Source: Halocafeteria seosinensis (Eukaryota > Sar > Bigyra > Bicosoecida). Taken from it: a stretch of 28,072 nucleotides of DNA. The stretch covers positions 1 through 28,072 of the forward strand of contig LVLI01000139.1 in the NCBI GenBank assembly GCA_001687465.1. Reading direction: 5' to 3'. Shown here piece by piece: positions 14,254 to 24,900 of this stretch. How positions within the stretch are numbered: the first letter of the stretch is position 1; every line of letters begins with the position of its first letter. A model generated the notes under the pieces. That model ran no database searches and was not told the origin of the DNA. It was given only the letters and a program-made list of their open reading frames with translations. The translations under genes and the position numbers were made by a program.

Positions 14254-17200
14254 ATGACCACCCAGACCCACCAAGAACTAAAGGACTTTCTAGGCCAGTT
14301 TTACGTCAAAAAAGACCCAAAATCAAACCAAAAGTTTGAATGGACGCATACATCCCTCTGTAACCCGACAGGGAGTTATCTCATTCCGGAAGAAAAGTAC
14401 CCCGAATTACATCGCTTGGTGGATCAACGAGCCTTTGGAGACCGGCAACCAACCTATTTGACCGAAAGAAATAGGGAAACCAAAATTATTGTGGTGGATA
14501 TTGATTTCAAATTCAATAGCGAGTATCAGGATCGCATGTATAACCAGCAACATGTGGAAAATATTGTCCAACTGTACAACTGTGCCATCCGTCATGTGTT
14601 GGACATGGATTTTGACAAGCCTTTGAGTGCCTTTGTCATGGAAAAGCCGGATCCGACACCATCCTCAGGCAATATCAAAGACGGCTTCCATATCATCTAT
14701 CCCTATGTCATCTGTGGCCGTCAAGCACAGCATAGGATCCGAGACTATGTCGTTGAACATTTCTTTGATATTTTTTACCACGATCAGCAACACTTGCCGT
14801 TCAAAAACACGGTTCATGACGTGGTGGATAAAAAAGTTATATCTAGTAATCCTTGGACGATGTATGGCTGTTATTCCAAAGCGTCGGGCAGTAAATTTTA
14901 CCAACTGACCCACATCTACCAACAGACATATGATACCGAAGAGGAAGAGTACCAATTAAGTCGCTTGAATCCCGACAAATATACCTCCTTGGAACTGATC
15001 CAACTTTTCAGTATTCATCGCTACGACAAACAATATCATTATGAATGGCGAACCAGACCAGAAGAGGAATCCGAAGAAGAGGAATCCGAAGACGAAGAGG
15101 AGGAGTTGTCGGAAGACCCAAGCGTTCAGAATAATGCGTTCTTGGACGAGAACGGCAAGATATCAGGGATGGAATGTGGGCGAACGGATATCAAAGAGAT
15201 GATGGAGAGGATTGAACAGGAAGATTTTTACGAACATTTGGATTTCAATGAATTCTATCAGGCGTTAGGCGAACCCCGTAATGAGGACAAGATCGTCAAG
15301 ATGATGATCGCCACATCCAAAGACCCGAATTCAAATAATTTACAAGCCCTGATGAAAGTCATGGAGAGGATTCAACGGAACTACAAAGAAATTCAGTATT
15401 ATCAGCCGACGCCCCCAATCGGCCGGTTTTATTCACAGGGCAACCAATCCGTCGGGCTCTTACACCGAGGATTCCGCCATGCCATTTGCCGAGAATCTAA
15501 GTACGATTTTGATATCATCAATTCCATGCCCACGATGTTTTATGAGTGGGCGAAGCGAGTCAATGTGACCATTTGCCCCATCCTAGAACGGTATGTCCAA
15601 GAACCCAAAAATCTTCGCCGAGAGTATCAAGATCGGTTGGATTTCACCAAGGATCAGGTCAAAGAGTTGTTCATCATTCCGTTGTTTGGTGGCAATTTGG
15701 AGAATCATTTTACATCGGGGGATATTCCACGGGAATTCAAAGAGTATCAGAAGAACGTGGGGGAGATTGTCCGAGCCATCAAGAAACAGAATCCAAAAGA
15801 TTGGGACAAGTACCGAAATATAATCCGTCAGAAACGGGAAAAGGAAGGAGTGAAGAAAAAAGTCACGGACTATTCAGTGTTGAGTTACTTCTTACAAGAA
15901 TTGGAAATCCGAGTGGTCGCTTTAACCCTGCTCTATTTTGAGAGGTGTGGTTTGCCGATGCGAAATGCGTCCATTAGTCACGATGGCTTTCTGTATCCCA
16001 AAGACAAACTGGATCAATATTTAATAAATCGTTGCTTAACCATTGATGAGTTTGCCCATGATGTCAGTGAATATATCCGTTCGGAAACCCAAATGGAACT
16101 GGTAGAATTCATCAACAAGCCCATGGATGAAGGGATTCCGAGATACCAATCGTCCATTGATCCCCGCCGTAAGAAAACGTATGACGAGCGGAAGATTATT
16201 GAGCAAATTGAACGGATCATTGGCCGTTGCTGGAAAACCCACAGAGATCAGGCGATCACCGAACAGAAAGAGGAAATTAACAATGAATTGAAAAGCCAAC
16301 AAGAAGAAAGAGACAGTCTAGATCAGGAATGTAAGAAGAAGATCAAGAAATGTAATGATAAAATCAAACAGTTGGAAAAAAGCATGGAAAACATTGAAAA
16401 ATCCGAGAAAATCAAAGAGGTGGATAAGGAATTTGAACAGTATCAACAGATCTTGACGCTTCGCTTAATGGATACATTCTTCCGGCTTATTTCGGTCACG
16501 GGAGAGGTTCAACAATATTTTCCGGATCGTGGATATTACGGGGCAACCATTCAGCCCAATGATTTGCTCAAAAGTTATACCTATTTAGGCAAGAAGAACA
16601 TTGAATACTGGAAAGCCCATGTCGGGTCACAGTATCGGGATGTTGATTTCTGGCCGTATCCGGACGACAATGTCCAAGAAAACGACATCAATACCTTTGA
16701 AGGCTTCCGAGCGGAATGGACAACGCCGTTTTACTTGGTGGATATGAGTGACGACAAGCGAAAGAAATACTATCAAGGATTACAACGCTTCCGAGATATT
16801 CTAGCCAATTTGGTGGGGTTTGATGAAGAGACCGACGACCCCAAATTGGACGAATGTCGGGGGTATGTTGAAAAATGGCTGAGCCATTGCCTACAACGCC
16901 CTTCTAAGAAGGAAGAATGTCTGAAGGCTCTTATTTTTCATGGTGGGCAAGGCACGGGTAAGAACTTGGTGTTTGAAGAGATTATGCGACGGATCATAGG
17001 GGACAAATATGCCACAACGCAATCCAAAATTGAAAATATCGTGGGGGAGTTTAACGAAGCATTGGAAAACAAATTGCTTATCGTGGCAGATGAAATCACC
17101 GACAAGAAAGGACATGAAGCGTCGGGGCAACTGAAATCGTTGATTACAACATACAACAAGATCTGGATTAATCGGAAATGTGGGGTACGGAAGCCGATGA

Positions 17201-17775
17201 ATTTCTTTGGACGGTTTGTGTTTTGTTCCAATAGCGACAATCCGGTCAAGATTGAAGAAGGCGATCGCCGATATGTGGATTTTGAAACCTCAAGGAAACA
17301 TGCCGATGATACCGCCTTCTTTGCTCCGGTCACCGATTTGCTGGATGATCCGCTTTTTATTCGCCTGATTTATGATCACCTGACGTCCATTGACTTACGT
17401 GACTGTGATTTTAAGAAGGAAGCCCCCATTACAAATTCGTACAAGGCCAACAAACTGGCCAACGCATCCATTATTGATAAATTCTTATTGGATCACTTTT
17501 TACCGAACTATGAGGGACAGGAAGAGGTTTTTATTAGTAATGACGGGCTGTTTGATGATCTTTCCGAATGGTATAAAAACCAATACCGGCGAGGGGAAAA
17601 TCTTCCCCTGAGCAAAAGCAAAGTGACACGAGATCTGAAAAAAGTGGATGGCATTGAGATATATCGTTCTTCCAAAGAACGTGGGTTTAAATTTACTTAT
17701 CAGCGAATTGAAAACACGCTAAGTCAGCGAGGATTCCTTGAAACGGATGTTCCCTTCCTTCTTGACGACGATTGA
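14254..17775 (+). CDS. Replication fusion protein: AEP-type primase, TVpol-like polymerase, SF3 helicase
   Basis: 1173 aa. (1) Residues ~1-265: NCLDV-type archaeo-eukaryotic primase, with D-x-D in IIVVDIDFKF (Asp82, Asp84), KDGFHIIYP (His146) and NPWTMYGC (199-206). (2) An acidic linker, 268-290. (3) Residues ~385-625: TVpol-like palm of the family-A polymerase branch, with motif A YDFDIINS (Asp418/Asp420), motif B Lys470 with LFGG, and motif C SHDGF (Asp577). (4) A coiled coil, ~668-735. (5) A D5_N-like lead-in (NTFEGF) and an SF3 helicase with Walker A GGQGTGKN (897-904), Walker B LLIVADE (941-947), motif C FVFCSNSDNP (988-997) and Arg1005/1006. One protein could prime, extend and unwind. 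TVpol-SF3 fusions are known in virophages (Sputnik V13); adding a full AEP is the unusual part. It starts after a GTATAG box. Confidence 0.85.
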   Translation: MTTQTHQELKDFLGQFYVKKDPKSNQKFEWTHTSLCNPTGSYLIPEEKYPELHRLVDQRAFGDRQPTYLTERNRETKIIVVDIDFKFNSEYQDRMYNQQHVENIVQLYNCAIRHVLDMDFDKPLSAFVMEKPDPTPSSGNIKDGFHIIYPYVICGRQAQHRIRDYVVEHFFDIFYHDQQHLPFKNTVHDVVDKKVISSNPWTMYGCYSKASGSKFYQLTHIYQQTYDTEEEEYQLSRLNPDKYTSLELIQLFSIHRYDKQYHYEWRTRPEEESEEEESEDEEEELSEDPSVQNNAFLDENGKISGMECGRTDIKEMMERIEQEDFYEHLDFNEFYQALGEPRNEDKIVKMMIATSKDPNSNNLQALMKVMERIQRNYKEIQYYQPTPPIGRFYSQGNQSVGLLHRGFRHAICRESKYDFDIINSMPTMFYEWAKRVNVTICPILERYVQEPKNLRREYQDRLDFTKDQVKELFIIPLFGGNLENHFTSGDIPREFKEYQKNVGEIVRAIKKQNPKDWDKYRNIIRQKREKEGVKKKVTDYSVLSYFLQELEIRVVALTLLYFERCGLPMRNASISHDGFLYPKDKLDQYLINRCLTIDEFAHDVSEYIRSETQMELVEFINKPMDEGIPRYQSSIDPRRKKTYDERKIIEQIERIIGRCWKTHRDQAITEQKEEINNELKSQQEERDSLDQECKKKIKKCNDKIKQLEKSMENIEKSEKIKEVDKEFEQYQQILTLRLMDTFFRLISVTGEVQQYFPDRGYYGATIQPNDLLKSYTYLGKKNIEYWKAHVGSQYRDVDFWPYPDDNVQENDINTFEGFRAEWTTPFYLVDMSDDKRKKYYQGLQRFRDILANLVGFDEETDDPKLDECRGYVEKWLSHCLQRPSKKEECLKALIFHGGQGTGKNLVFEEIMRRIIGDKYATTQSKIENIVGEFNEALENKLLIVADEITDKKGHEASGQLKSLITTYNKIWINRKCGVRKPMNFFGRFVFCSNSDNPVKIEEGDRRYVDFETSRKHADDTAFFAPVTDLLDDPLFIRLIYDHLTSIDLRDCDFKKEAPITNSYKANKLANASIIDKFLLDHFLPNYEGQEEVFISNDGLFDDLSEWYKNQYRRGENLPLSKSKVTRDLKKVDGIEIYRSSKERGFKFTYQRIENTLSQRGFLETDVPFLLDDD

Positions 17776-17802
17776 TAATAATGATTTCATTTTCATTATT
17801 AT
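17775..17802. terminator. Hairpin between convergent genes
   Basis: ATAATAATGA (17775-17784) pairs with TCATTATTAT (17793-17802), loop TTTCATTT. It lies between the stop of the replication gene and the stop of the minus-strand gene at 17808. The stem closes with TGA/TCA. Confidence 0.65.
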
Positions 17803-17807
17803 TTCTT

Positions 17808-18467
17808 TTATCGTACCAACGAGATCCGTTCCCGTTCTTCACGAGGATACAGGTTCATCAGCCGGTTGATACAAGCGAACCTCCGGAATTCCCGTTCCTC
17901 TTTCGCCCCGAGTCGTTCGGTTTGGTAGTAATATTGCTTTTCGTATTGTTTGCTTCGGCTGATTCGCAATGGGTGGGGACACACCCAAACCGGATAATAG
18001 CGGAAACAGGGCAATGGACACCGGCGAACCCGTTTTTCGTTCTCCTCAAAGATCCAATGGCCGAACAGGGGGCGTGTGTCCTTAAACGAGATGCTCTCCA
18101 CTTCGTCACAGACTTTGTTTTGAAGGCAGAATTCAAGAGACAACGCTAATTTCTCTGTGTCTTCGTAATTCAAGTGGATATGGGGGAACATAAACCATAA
18201 TCGGCTCTTATACCGGCTCATGTACAGCAATTGCTTGGTCTCCAAGAGGTCACACCGGATTTCCACGTGGTTATATATGCGTAAGAGCAAGTTATGGACG
18301 TCTTGCTTCTTGGGAATCTTGGTACAATGGACGACCAACCACAGAGGCATGATGTCGGTTGTCTCTGGGTCGTATTGCTCATAGATACACTGTTTGCCGT
18401 TCCATGCTTGTTCACAGGCGTCTTGGCTCATGGTTACCGCTATTTCATTATCTAACAGATGGGACAT
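17808..18467 (-). CDS. Hypothetical protein, 219 aa
   Basis: Not recognised. The start at 18467 follows an ATATAG box (18472-18477 on the minus strand). The segment RLWFMFPHIHLNYEDTEKLA followed by SISFKDTRPLFGHW faintly recalls the second half of AEP primases (GxHI.FP..., then an Arg and Gly). The acidic D-x-D half is not evident, so I do not call it a primase. A Cys-rich stretch (RRCPLPCFRYYPVWVCPHP) near residues 148-166 may bind zinc. It converges on the replication gene with a hairpin between them. Confidence 0.6.
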   Translation of the reverse strand: MSHLLDNEIAVTMSQDACEQAWNGKQCIYEQYDPETTDIMPLWLVVHCTKIPKKQDVHNLLLRIYNHVEIRCDLLETKQLLYMSRYKSRLWFMFPHIHLNYEDTEKLALSLEFCLQNKVCDEVESISFKDTRPLFGHWIFEENEKRVRRCPLPCFRYYPVWVCPHPLRISRSKQYEKQYYYQTERLGAKEEREFRRFACINRLMNLYPREERERISLVR

Positions 18468-18519
18468 TCTTCTATATCCCCTGACGGAAAAAATTTCTGA
18501 ATGTCATTGATATAGAATC

Positions 18520-19398
18520 ATGGACGAAGCGTTGCGTGGAGTGTTTGATCAAATCAGCGAATCGGCCAAAGCCAAGAAAGAGCGGAAGCAAGAGAGAAAC
18601 CAGACAGCAGATATCTCAGACACCGGTTTTGATACGACGCAAGAAAGCAAACCACGAGTCTGTAAGAGTCCGAATGCCTCCACCTTTTTCCAAGTCGCCC
18701 AAGCATCGTATCAAAAACCGAAGGAACGCCCTCAGATTATCAACCAATGGTGGGCGAAGGTACAAGGGTTTCAGACGCCAACCTTTACCGCCTATGAAGA
18801 CCGGCAAAATGATGTCTATTTGATCGGGTATCGGGGCACCGTGGTTCAATCGGTCACCGACTTGACGGCGGATCGTCGGATCATGTTCAATCGGTTAAAC
18901 GAATCCGACCGGTACCAGAAAGATCTACGAACCACGTCTAAATTCTTGGAACGGTTTGGCCGAGGCGAATGTATTTTCACGGTCGGCCATTCACTAGGTG
19001 GAGCGGTACAACTTCAGATCCAACGGGATTTAGACCACTTTGCCAAAGGCGGTCGTGGATTCAATTCTGCGTTACAACCAAAAGATCTGGTACGCCGTCC
19101 CAAAAACTACGAGTTTTGGTTTATAGCAGGGGATCCTTTATATTCCCTCTCTGGACGCTTTTTGAAGAAAAATTTGTTCGTCTTCCCTCAGGTATCGAAA
19201 AAAGCATTACAAAATCACAGCCTTGAGAATTTCAAGGGACTGAAGAAGACCGACGCCACCAACAAGAAACGGGGTGGTGGCCGACGGAAACCCAATTTGG
19301 ATGATTTGGTCAAGTTGGGACTCATTACCAAGAGTGATAAGCAACAGATTAACAATGATCCGTGGAAATTGGTGGAGATATTCAAGCAGGGACAGTGA
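18520..19398 (+). CDS. Class 3 lipase-like alpha/beta hydrolase
   Basis: 292 aa. The nucleophile elbow is TVGHSLGGA with Ser158. AGDPLYSLSG supplies Asp205 and QNHSLENF supplies His233, so the Ser-Asp-His triad is complete and in the family's order. Upstream, DVYLIGYRGT fits the oxyanion-hole strand of fungal-type class 3 lipases. There is no signal peptide; the N-terminal ~50 residues are charged and may be a virion-association segment. The tail after residue 240 is basic (KKRGGGRRK). Lipases of this type could breach host membranes during entry or exit. It is followed 30 nt later by the beta-helix and fibre genes on the same strand. An ATATAG box lies at 18510-18515. Confidence 0.82.
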   Translation: MDEALRGVFDQISESAKAKKERKQERNQTADISDTGFDTTQESKPRVCKSPNASTFFQVAQASYQKPKERPQIINQWWAKVQGFQTPTFTAYEDRQNDVYLIGYRGTVVQSVTDLTADRRIMFNRLNESDRYQKDLRTTSKFLERFGRGECIFTVGHSLGGAVQLQIQRDLDHFAKGGRGFNSALQPKDLVRRPKNYEFWFIAGDPLYSLSGRFLKKNLFVFPQVSKKALQNHSLENFKGLKKTDATNKKRGGGRRKPNLDDLVKLGLITKSDKQQINNDPWKLVEIFKQGQ

Positions 19399-19428
19399 AT
19401 TATTTTTGCCGTTGGGATATAGAAGAAT

Positions 19429-21873
19429 ATGGCAGTTAGTTCAATCATCAATCGGAACACGGCGAAAATTTATGAACATCTCATTCCCGACATATCAGCG
19501 GGGGCGTCGTTGTCGTCCGTCACGGTGGCGTCGTCCAGTATGTCGCAAGATATCAAAGACAACGCCGACTATACCTGTGATGGAACGGATGATCAAGAGG
19601 AAATTCAACAAGCCATCAATCAGGTCAATAATGAAGGTGGTGGCCAAGTCCAACTAAGCGGAGGGACATTTTCGGTTAATACACAGGAGGGGCAATCCTA
19701 CGCCATTCAGATGCTCCATGGTGTCCGTTTGCGTGGTGAAGGACGAGGAACGACTACCATTCAGAAAGACCAACAGGATGATGGCAGTCCTCAAGATATT
19801 TTCCTCATGGGCAATGACAGCAGTATGTCTATTACCGGATTGACGGTGGATGGTGTGGGATTAAACTATACCAATTCTTGTATCGAAGTGTCGCAATCGC
19901 ATAAGAGTTCGGTCATTGATGTGGAATGTACCAATGGGATTACCGGTTTGCTTGTCCAAGGAACATATGAGTTTGCCTTTAGTCACTTGTTTTTTTCGAA
20001 GCACGACCAACAATCCATGTTCGTTGGCAATCAAGTGGGAAGTGGAAACAATATTGATGGATCCGACCAATACTCCCCCATTATTCGGGACGTCCATATA
20101 AATGAGAATGAAGACGTGGATATGGGCAATGGCAATTTCCCCAACCCCAATCAGGGGATACGAATCAAAGGGCGGAATATCCAAGTATCCGATGTATTTA
20201 TCGCAGGGTGTCAAAAATTTGGAATTTGGATTCAGGGCAAACGCAACTTGGTGAGCAATATCCGAGGCCGTAAGATCGGGGACAAAACCATTTACGTCGA
20301 TGGATCGCAATCCGGAGATGATATTTGTGAATTTCATCGAGTGGAAAATATCAACGCCACCGAATGCCAAGGGGATGTTCTTATCCTGAATGAATGCCGA
20401 CACTGTTCGATCGAAAATGGCTATCTTATGGACTGTGGCTATACCAATCAACAGACGACCCCCCGAAAATTTCCGATGAAAATTACTGGGTCAAGTGGCA
20501 ACATGGCGAATAATAATACACTTCGAAATATCGGAGTCTATCAAGATACCAAGACATATGACTATGGTTCGACAATATCGTATTTTATATCATTAAATCA
20601 ATACTCTCAGGATTCGACGGTGGATGGGATTTACATGGATGCCAACGTACGTGGCAACGTATCCGCATCGCCAATTGATGTGGGGATTCGATTGGACAAA
20701 ACACGAAATAATTCAATTGGAAACATTGAAGTCAAAAACGTCTCTAAAAGGGGCATAGTATCAATTAACGGAAAACAAAATAAATTTAATAATCTTACCT
20801 TTGAAAATATCGGGGATGGATCATCTGGTCAGAATGCCATGGAATTGGATGGGGAACAAAACGTGACTGTGGATGGTTTTGCCTTGAATTCCACCTGCTA
20901 CCGTGCCATATTTGTCCGTAAAGCAACGGGCAGTTCCAATGTTCCCCATGGAGTGAATATCTCGAACGTCAATATTACTAATTCGGACAGTTTGGGGCTA
21001 GACATCCAAAAATGTACCGGCATGATCTTATCGGGAATCCATTATCGTGGAAACGGCAACAGCAGTTCAAAGGTTATTTCCATTGATAACAGTACGAAAA
21101 TTAATTTGACCAATCTCATCTTCAACAATATTCAATCGGGGATTTCCATCAGCAATACGGCACAAGATATTTTGGTCTCGGGGCTTCAGATCAATCTTTG
21201 TCAAGGCGATGCGTTTGAAATCAATGGAGGGCAAAAGGTTTCACTGAGTCATTATTATTTCGACACGGTACAATCAAGGGATATCTATGTCCATGGCGAT
21301 AGCGACATGCTACAGATCACCAATGGGATCAGTTGGCAGAATGGCTTGGATAACCCGACCGAGGGAATTGTCCAAATCGCCCCATCACAGGTACAAAATG
21401 ATTTAACTATGGATAATATCCAAATCCTCCGACCTCAGGGAACGGCTCAGCCGACATGTGCCTGTTTTCAAATCGGAACGAGTGCTTCATCGGATACCTT
21501 TGTACGAACGCAAATGAGCAATCTGAAATGTGCCCGTTTGCAAGATGGCCACCGTGCTATGGAGATTTTAGGCGTCCCCAATTTCCGATTGGTCAACTGT
21601 TTCTGGAACTTCCTGACCCAAGACAATGCCGTTGATGGCAAAGTCCGAATTATAGGCTGTCATGATTTCCTCATGAGCGGATGTATCATGGATATTGATG
21701 GATCAGGAACTCATTTCAATAATGGGAATGCTTTATTCATTGAAAACGATAGTGGTGGTCAAGCCCAAAGAGTCACTTTGACGCAAAACAATATCACGCA
21801 AAATAGTGGGGATAATAGCGTCAAAGTGAATACGAGTAACTCTAAACTGGCCAACAATATTGCCAATTTCTAA
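19429..21873 (+). CDS. Large right-handed beta-helix (pectate-lyase-like) protein
   Basis: 814 aa. After ~45 N-terminal residues comes YTCDGTDDQEEIQQAINQ, the opening signature of pectate-lyase-3-type beta-helices. Then follow some 25 or more turns rich in Asn, Gly, Ile and Val with the NI.V.N.../GI.I... pattern. No signal peptide is seen. In viruses and phages this fold forms trimeric spikes or polysaccharide depolymerases, so this is a likely virion fibre or surface-glycan enzyme; catalytic residues cannot be assigned by eye. The start at 19429 follows an ATATAG box (19417-19422), and a hairpin follows the stop. It lies between the lipase and the LamG fibre genes. Confidence 0.78.
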   Translation: MAVSSIINRNTAKIYEHLIPDISAGASLSSVTVASSSMSQDIKDNADYTCDGTDDQEEIQQAINQVNNEGGGQVQLSGGTFSVNTQEGQSYAIQMLHGVRLRGEGRGTTTIQKDQQDDGSPQDIFLMGNDSSMSITGLTVDGVGLNYTNSCIEVSQSHKSSVIDVECTNGITGLLVQGTYEFAFSHLFFSKHDQQSMFVGNQVGSGNNIDGSDQYSPIIRDVHINENEDVDMGNGNFPNPNQGIRIKGRNIQVSDVFIAGCQKFGIWIQGKRNLVSNIRGRKIGDKTIYVDGSQSGDDICEFHRVENINATECQGDVLILNECRHCSIENGYLMDCGYTNQQTTPRKFPMKITGSSGNMANNNTLRNIGVYQDTKTYDYGSTISYFISLNQYSQDSTVDGIYMDANVRGNVSASPIDVGIRLDKTRNNSIGNIEVKNVSKRGIVSINGKQNKFNNLTFENIGDGSSGQNAMELDGEQNVTVDGFALNSTCYRAIFVRKATGSSNVPHGVNISNVNITNSDSLGLDIQKCTGMILSGIHYRGNGNSSSKVISIDNSTKINLTNLIFNNIQSGISISNTAQDILVSGLQINLCQGDAFEINGGQKVSLSHYYFDTVQSRDIYVHGDSDMLQITNGISWQNGLDNPTEGIVQIAPSQVQNDLTMDNIQILRPQGTAQPTCACFQIGTSASSDTFVRTQMSNLKCARLQDGHRAMEILGVPNFRLVNCFWNFLTQDNAVDGKVRIIGCHDFLMSGCIMDIDGSGTHFNNGNALFIENDSGGQAQRVTLTQNNITQNSGDNSVKVNTSNSKLANNIANF

Positions 21874-21885
21874 TGGATACTCAGA

Positions 21886-21910
21886 ATAATAATCTTTCGG
21901 AGATTATTAT
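21886..21910 (+). terminator. Hairpin after the beta-helix gene
   Basis: ATAATAATCT (21886-21895) pairs with AGATTATTAT (21901-21910), loop TTCGG. Its right arm runs directly into the TATATAG box (21908-21914) of the fibre gene, so the end signal of one gene and the promoter of the next overlap. Confidence 0.6.
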
Positions 21911-21914
21911 ATAG
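21908..21914 (+). promoter_or_regulatory. TATATAG box of the fibre gene
   Basis: TATATAG 2 nt before the ATG at 21917, fused to the right arm of the preceding hairpin. Confidence 0.6.
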
Positions 21915-21916
21915 AG

Positions 21917-24900
21917 ATGTCATCACTTCTGACAACGGAAGCCAAAGATTGGGCAAGATATCAGGCCAACGCTCATGTGAATATGGGCACCTATCGCCTA
22001 GAGAACGTCGGCAATCCAACCAGTTTGGGTCACGTGGCCAGTAAGAGTTATGTGGATACCCGTGCCAGTATTCCCCAAATGCTTCAGGGGGCTCGTGCCT
22101 ATTATTCCTTTGATGACCCGTCGGATTCCTACAATGATTCCATCGGAACGTACGATGGGACGCCGTCCGGTATCGTGACCATTACCAGCGATGGCAAGAT
22201 TGCCAACGCCTTTGAAATGGCCGGAACGGAACACTTGAAAGTCGGCGACGCCTTCCATTTCGGTTCCAATGATTTTACGATTTCCTTTTGGTATTATCCG
22301 ACGCAATTGAACAGCAACCAGACGTTGATCCATCAAGGCGATTCGTCCAACCAGTTTTCCATTTACCATAATGCCAGTAATTCCCAAATCACATTATTCA
22401 CGGACGATGGATCCACGGCCAATCTGTCGACCAATTCGTCCTTCGGGACGTTGAACCAATGGTATCATATTGTGGTGGTACGAAGCGGGGGTGGAACAGG
22501 CCAAATTTATGTCAATGGGACGTTAGAGATTGGGGGATCAGCGGTACGCCCCGGTTCCATTAGTACATCGGACAGTGGAACCATTGGATTTGATGGGGGA
22601 GAAACCTACGCCCGTGTGGATGAAGTCGGGGCTTGGGATCGTATGTTGGGCTCGGATGAAGTGGAGTATTTGTACAATAATGGCAATGGTACCAATGATT
22701 TCCACAAATTTGGCTGGTATTCCTTTCCGGCTCAGCAAGATATCAATTTGAATCAGAATCGGATTACCAATCTGGCCGAACCGTCGGCGTCGGGGGATGC
22801 CTCGACCAAAGGATACGTCGATACACGGGCTTCTATACCCCAGTTACGGCAAGGAGCACGGGCTTATTACTCATTTGAAGGTACCTATGAAGATTCCATT
22901 GGGACGCATGATGGATCGGCGAATGGTTCTTTGTCATTTACGCCGGGTAAATTAGGACAGGCCGTTCAATTTACCGGAACCAATAACGAATATGTGGATT
23001 TGGGAGCGTCCGCCTTGGATCATGGGACAGGTGATTTTACATGGTCATTCTGGTTCAACACCAATGACAATACCAAATCCCAAATGTTTATCACGGCTCA
23101 AAGGAACAGCAATGATCTTATTTATATTTATTTGACAGCCGGAAATATTAGATTTAAAGCAAAAGATGGTGGGAGTCCTTCGGATCTAAATACAAGTTTT
23201 AGTCCAGCGAATAATACATGGTATTTTGTGACAGCCACCCGAACAGGGTCGTCGGCTGAGGTATTTATTGATGGAGTAAGTGATGTCTCAGGCACGTTAC
23301 CCGCTTCCGACCTGACCGGAAATAAATCTTGGATCGGTGAATTCACCGAATCCAACCTGCCAATGGATGGTGAAATTGACGAAGTTGGCATCTGGAATCG
23401 TGTTTTATCCCCTGAGGAAATTCGTTATCTGTACAACGGAGGCAACGGGACGCAAGATTTTGCCACCTTTGATTGGTATAGTCGACCGGCTCAATCCACC
23501 GTCCATATGAATGGCCATCGGTTGGCGAATGTTGGGACACCAACAGAGAGTACCGATGCCGTGACCAAGAATTATACCGACTCATTGGCCGGAATTTCCC
23601 AACTTCGGCGTGGGGCTCGTGCCTATTATTCATTTGATGGAACGGATTCCTATGCCGATTCCATCGGGACACATGATGGGACAAATAATGGAACCTCTGT
23701 TGTGTCCGGAAAGATTGGAAATGGGATTGAATTTTCTGTCAGTGGAAGTGATACCGTGAATCTGGGAAAATCCCTAGATACAGGAACGGGTGATTTTTCC
23801 GCTTCAGTATGGATTAAATCGGATTCTGGGGCATCCGAAGGTGATGGTAATGCTGTGATTGNTCAAAATGTAAGCGGAACTAAGCGATGGATTTTAGAAC
23901 ACTGGCAGAATGGTACATTTCAACTTTACACAGAAGATAGTAACAATAACAAAAGAATCATATCTTCGGCAAATTACTCTTTTGGCAATTGGTATTTTGT
24001 CACTATTACCCGTTCGGGATCGCAAGGAAAAATTTACGTTAATGGTCAATTGGATATTTCAGACACAATACAATCAGGTGATATTTCAGGCGGTGGTGAT
24101 ACCAAACTTGGAAGACCTAGTTCTGGTAAAGAAATGGAAGGAATATTAGATGAAATCGGTTGTTGGAATCGTGTCCTGTCCCTTGAAGAAATCAAATATC
24201 TTTACAATAATGGAGCTGGAACTAACGATTTCCAATCTTTTGATTGGTATAGTCGTCCCGCACAAAGTGCTGTGGATATGAACAGTAACCAAATTAATAA
24301 TCTTTCTGACCCTACTTCAACCCAAGATGCTGTTTCTCGTAACTACCTAGAAGCTGGTAATATGGCTAATGCCATTGATATGAATTCTAAACAAATCAAT
24401 AATCTTAGTGATCCTACTAGTGCTCAAGATGCTGTTTCCAGAAATTATTTAGAAGTTGGTAATATGGCTAATGCTCTGGATATGAATTCCAAACAAATTA
24501 ATAACTTATCCTCAGCCACTTCTGGAACAGATGCTATTAACCGAAATGATGGTGATGGTAGATTTCTCCGAAGGGATGGTAACAACACTATGGACGGCAC
24601 TTTATCTTTCTCAACTGGAAATTCTATTACACTGAATGATACAGCTATGAATGCTGGTTCTAATCAAATCAACAGTCTCAGTGATCCAACTAGTGCTCAA
24701 GATGCTGTCACCCGAAACTATCTAGAAGCTGGAAATATGGCTAATCCTCTAGCTATGAATGATAATGAAGTTGTAGGAGTAGCAGGGATAACTACTAATA
24801 CATTAAGTATCAGTGACGATAGTGTTAAATCTCATTCACCGGTTAACAATCAAGGTGTCTTTCTTGCTCGGTCTAGTACTGATGTTATTATGATTTTCTA

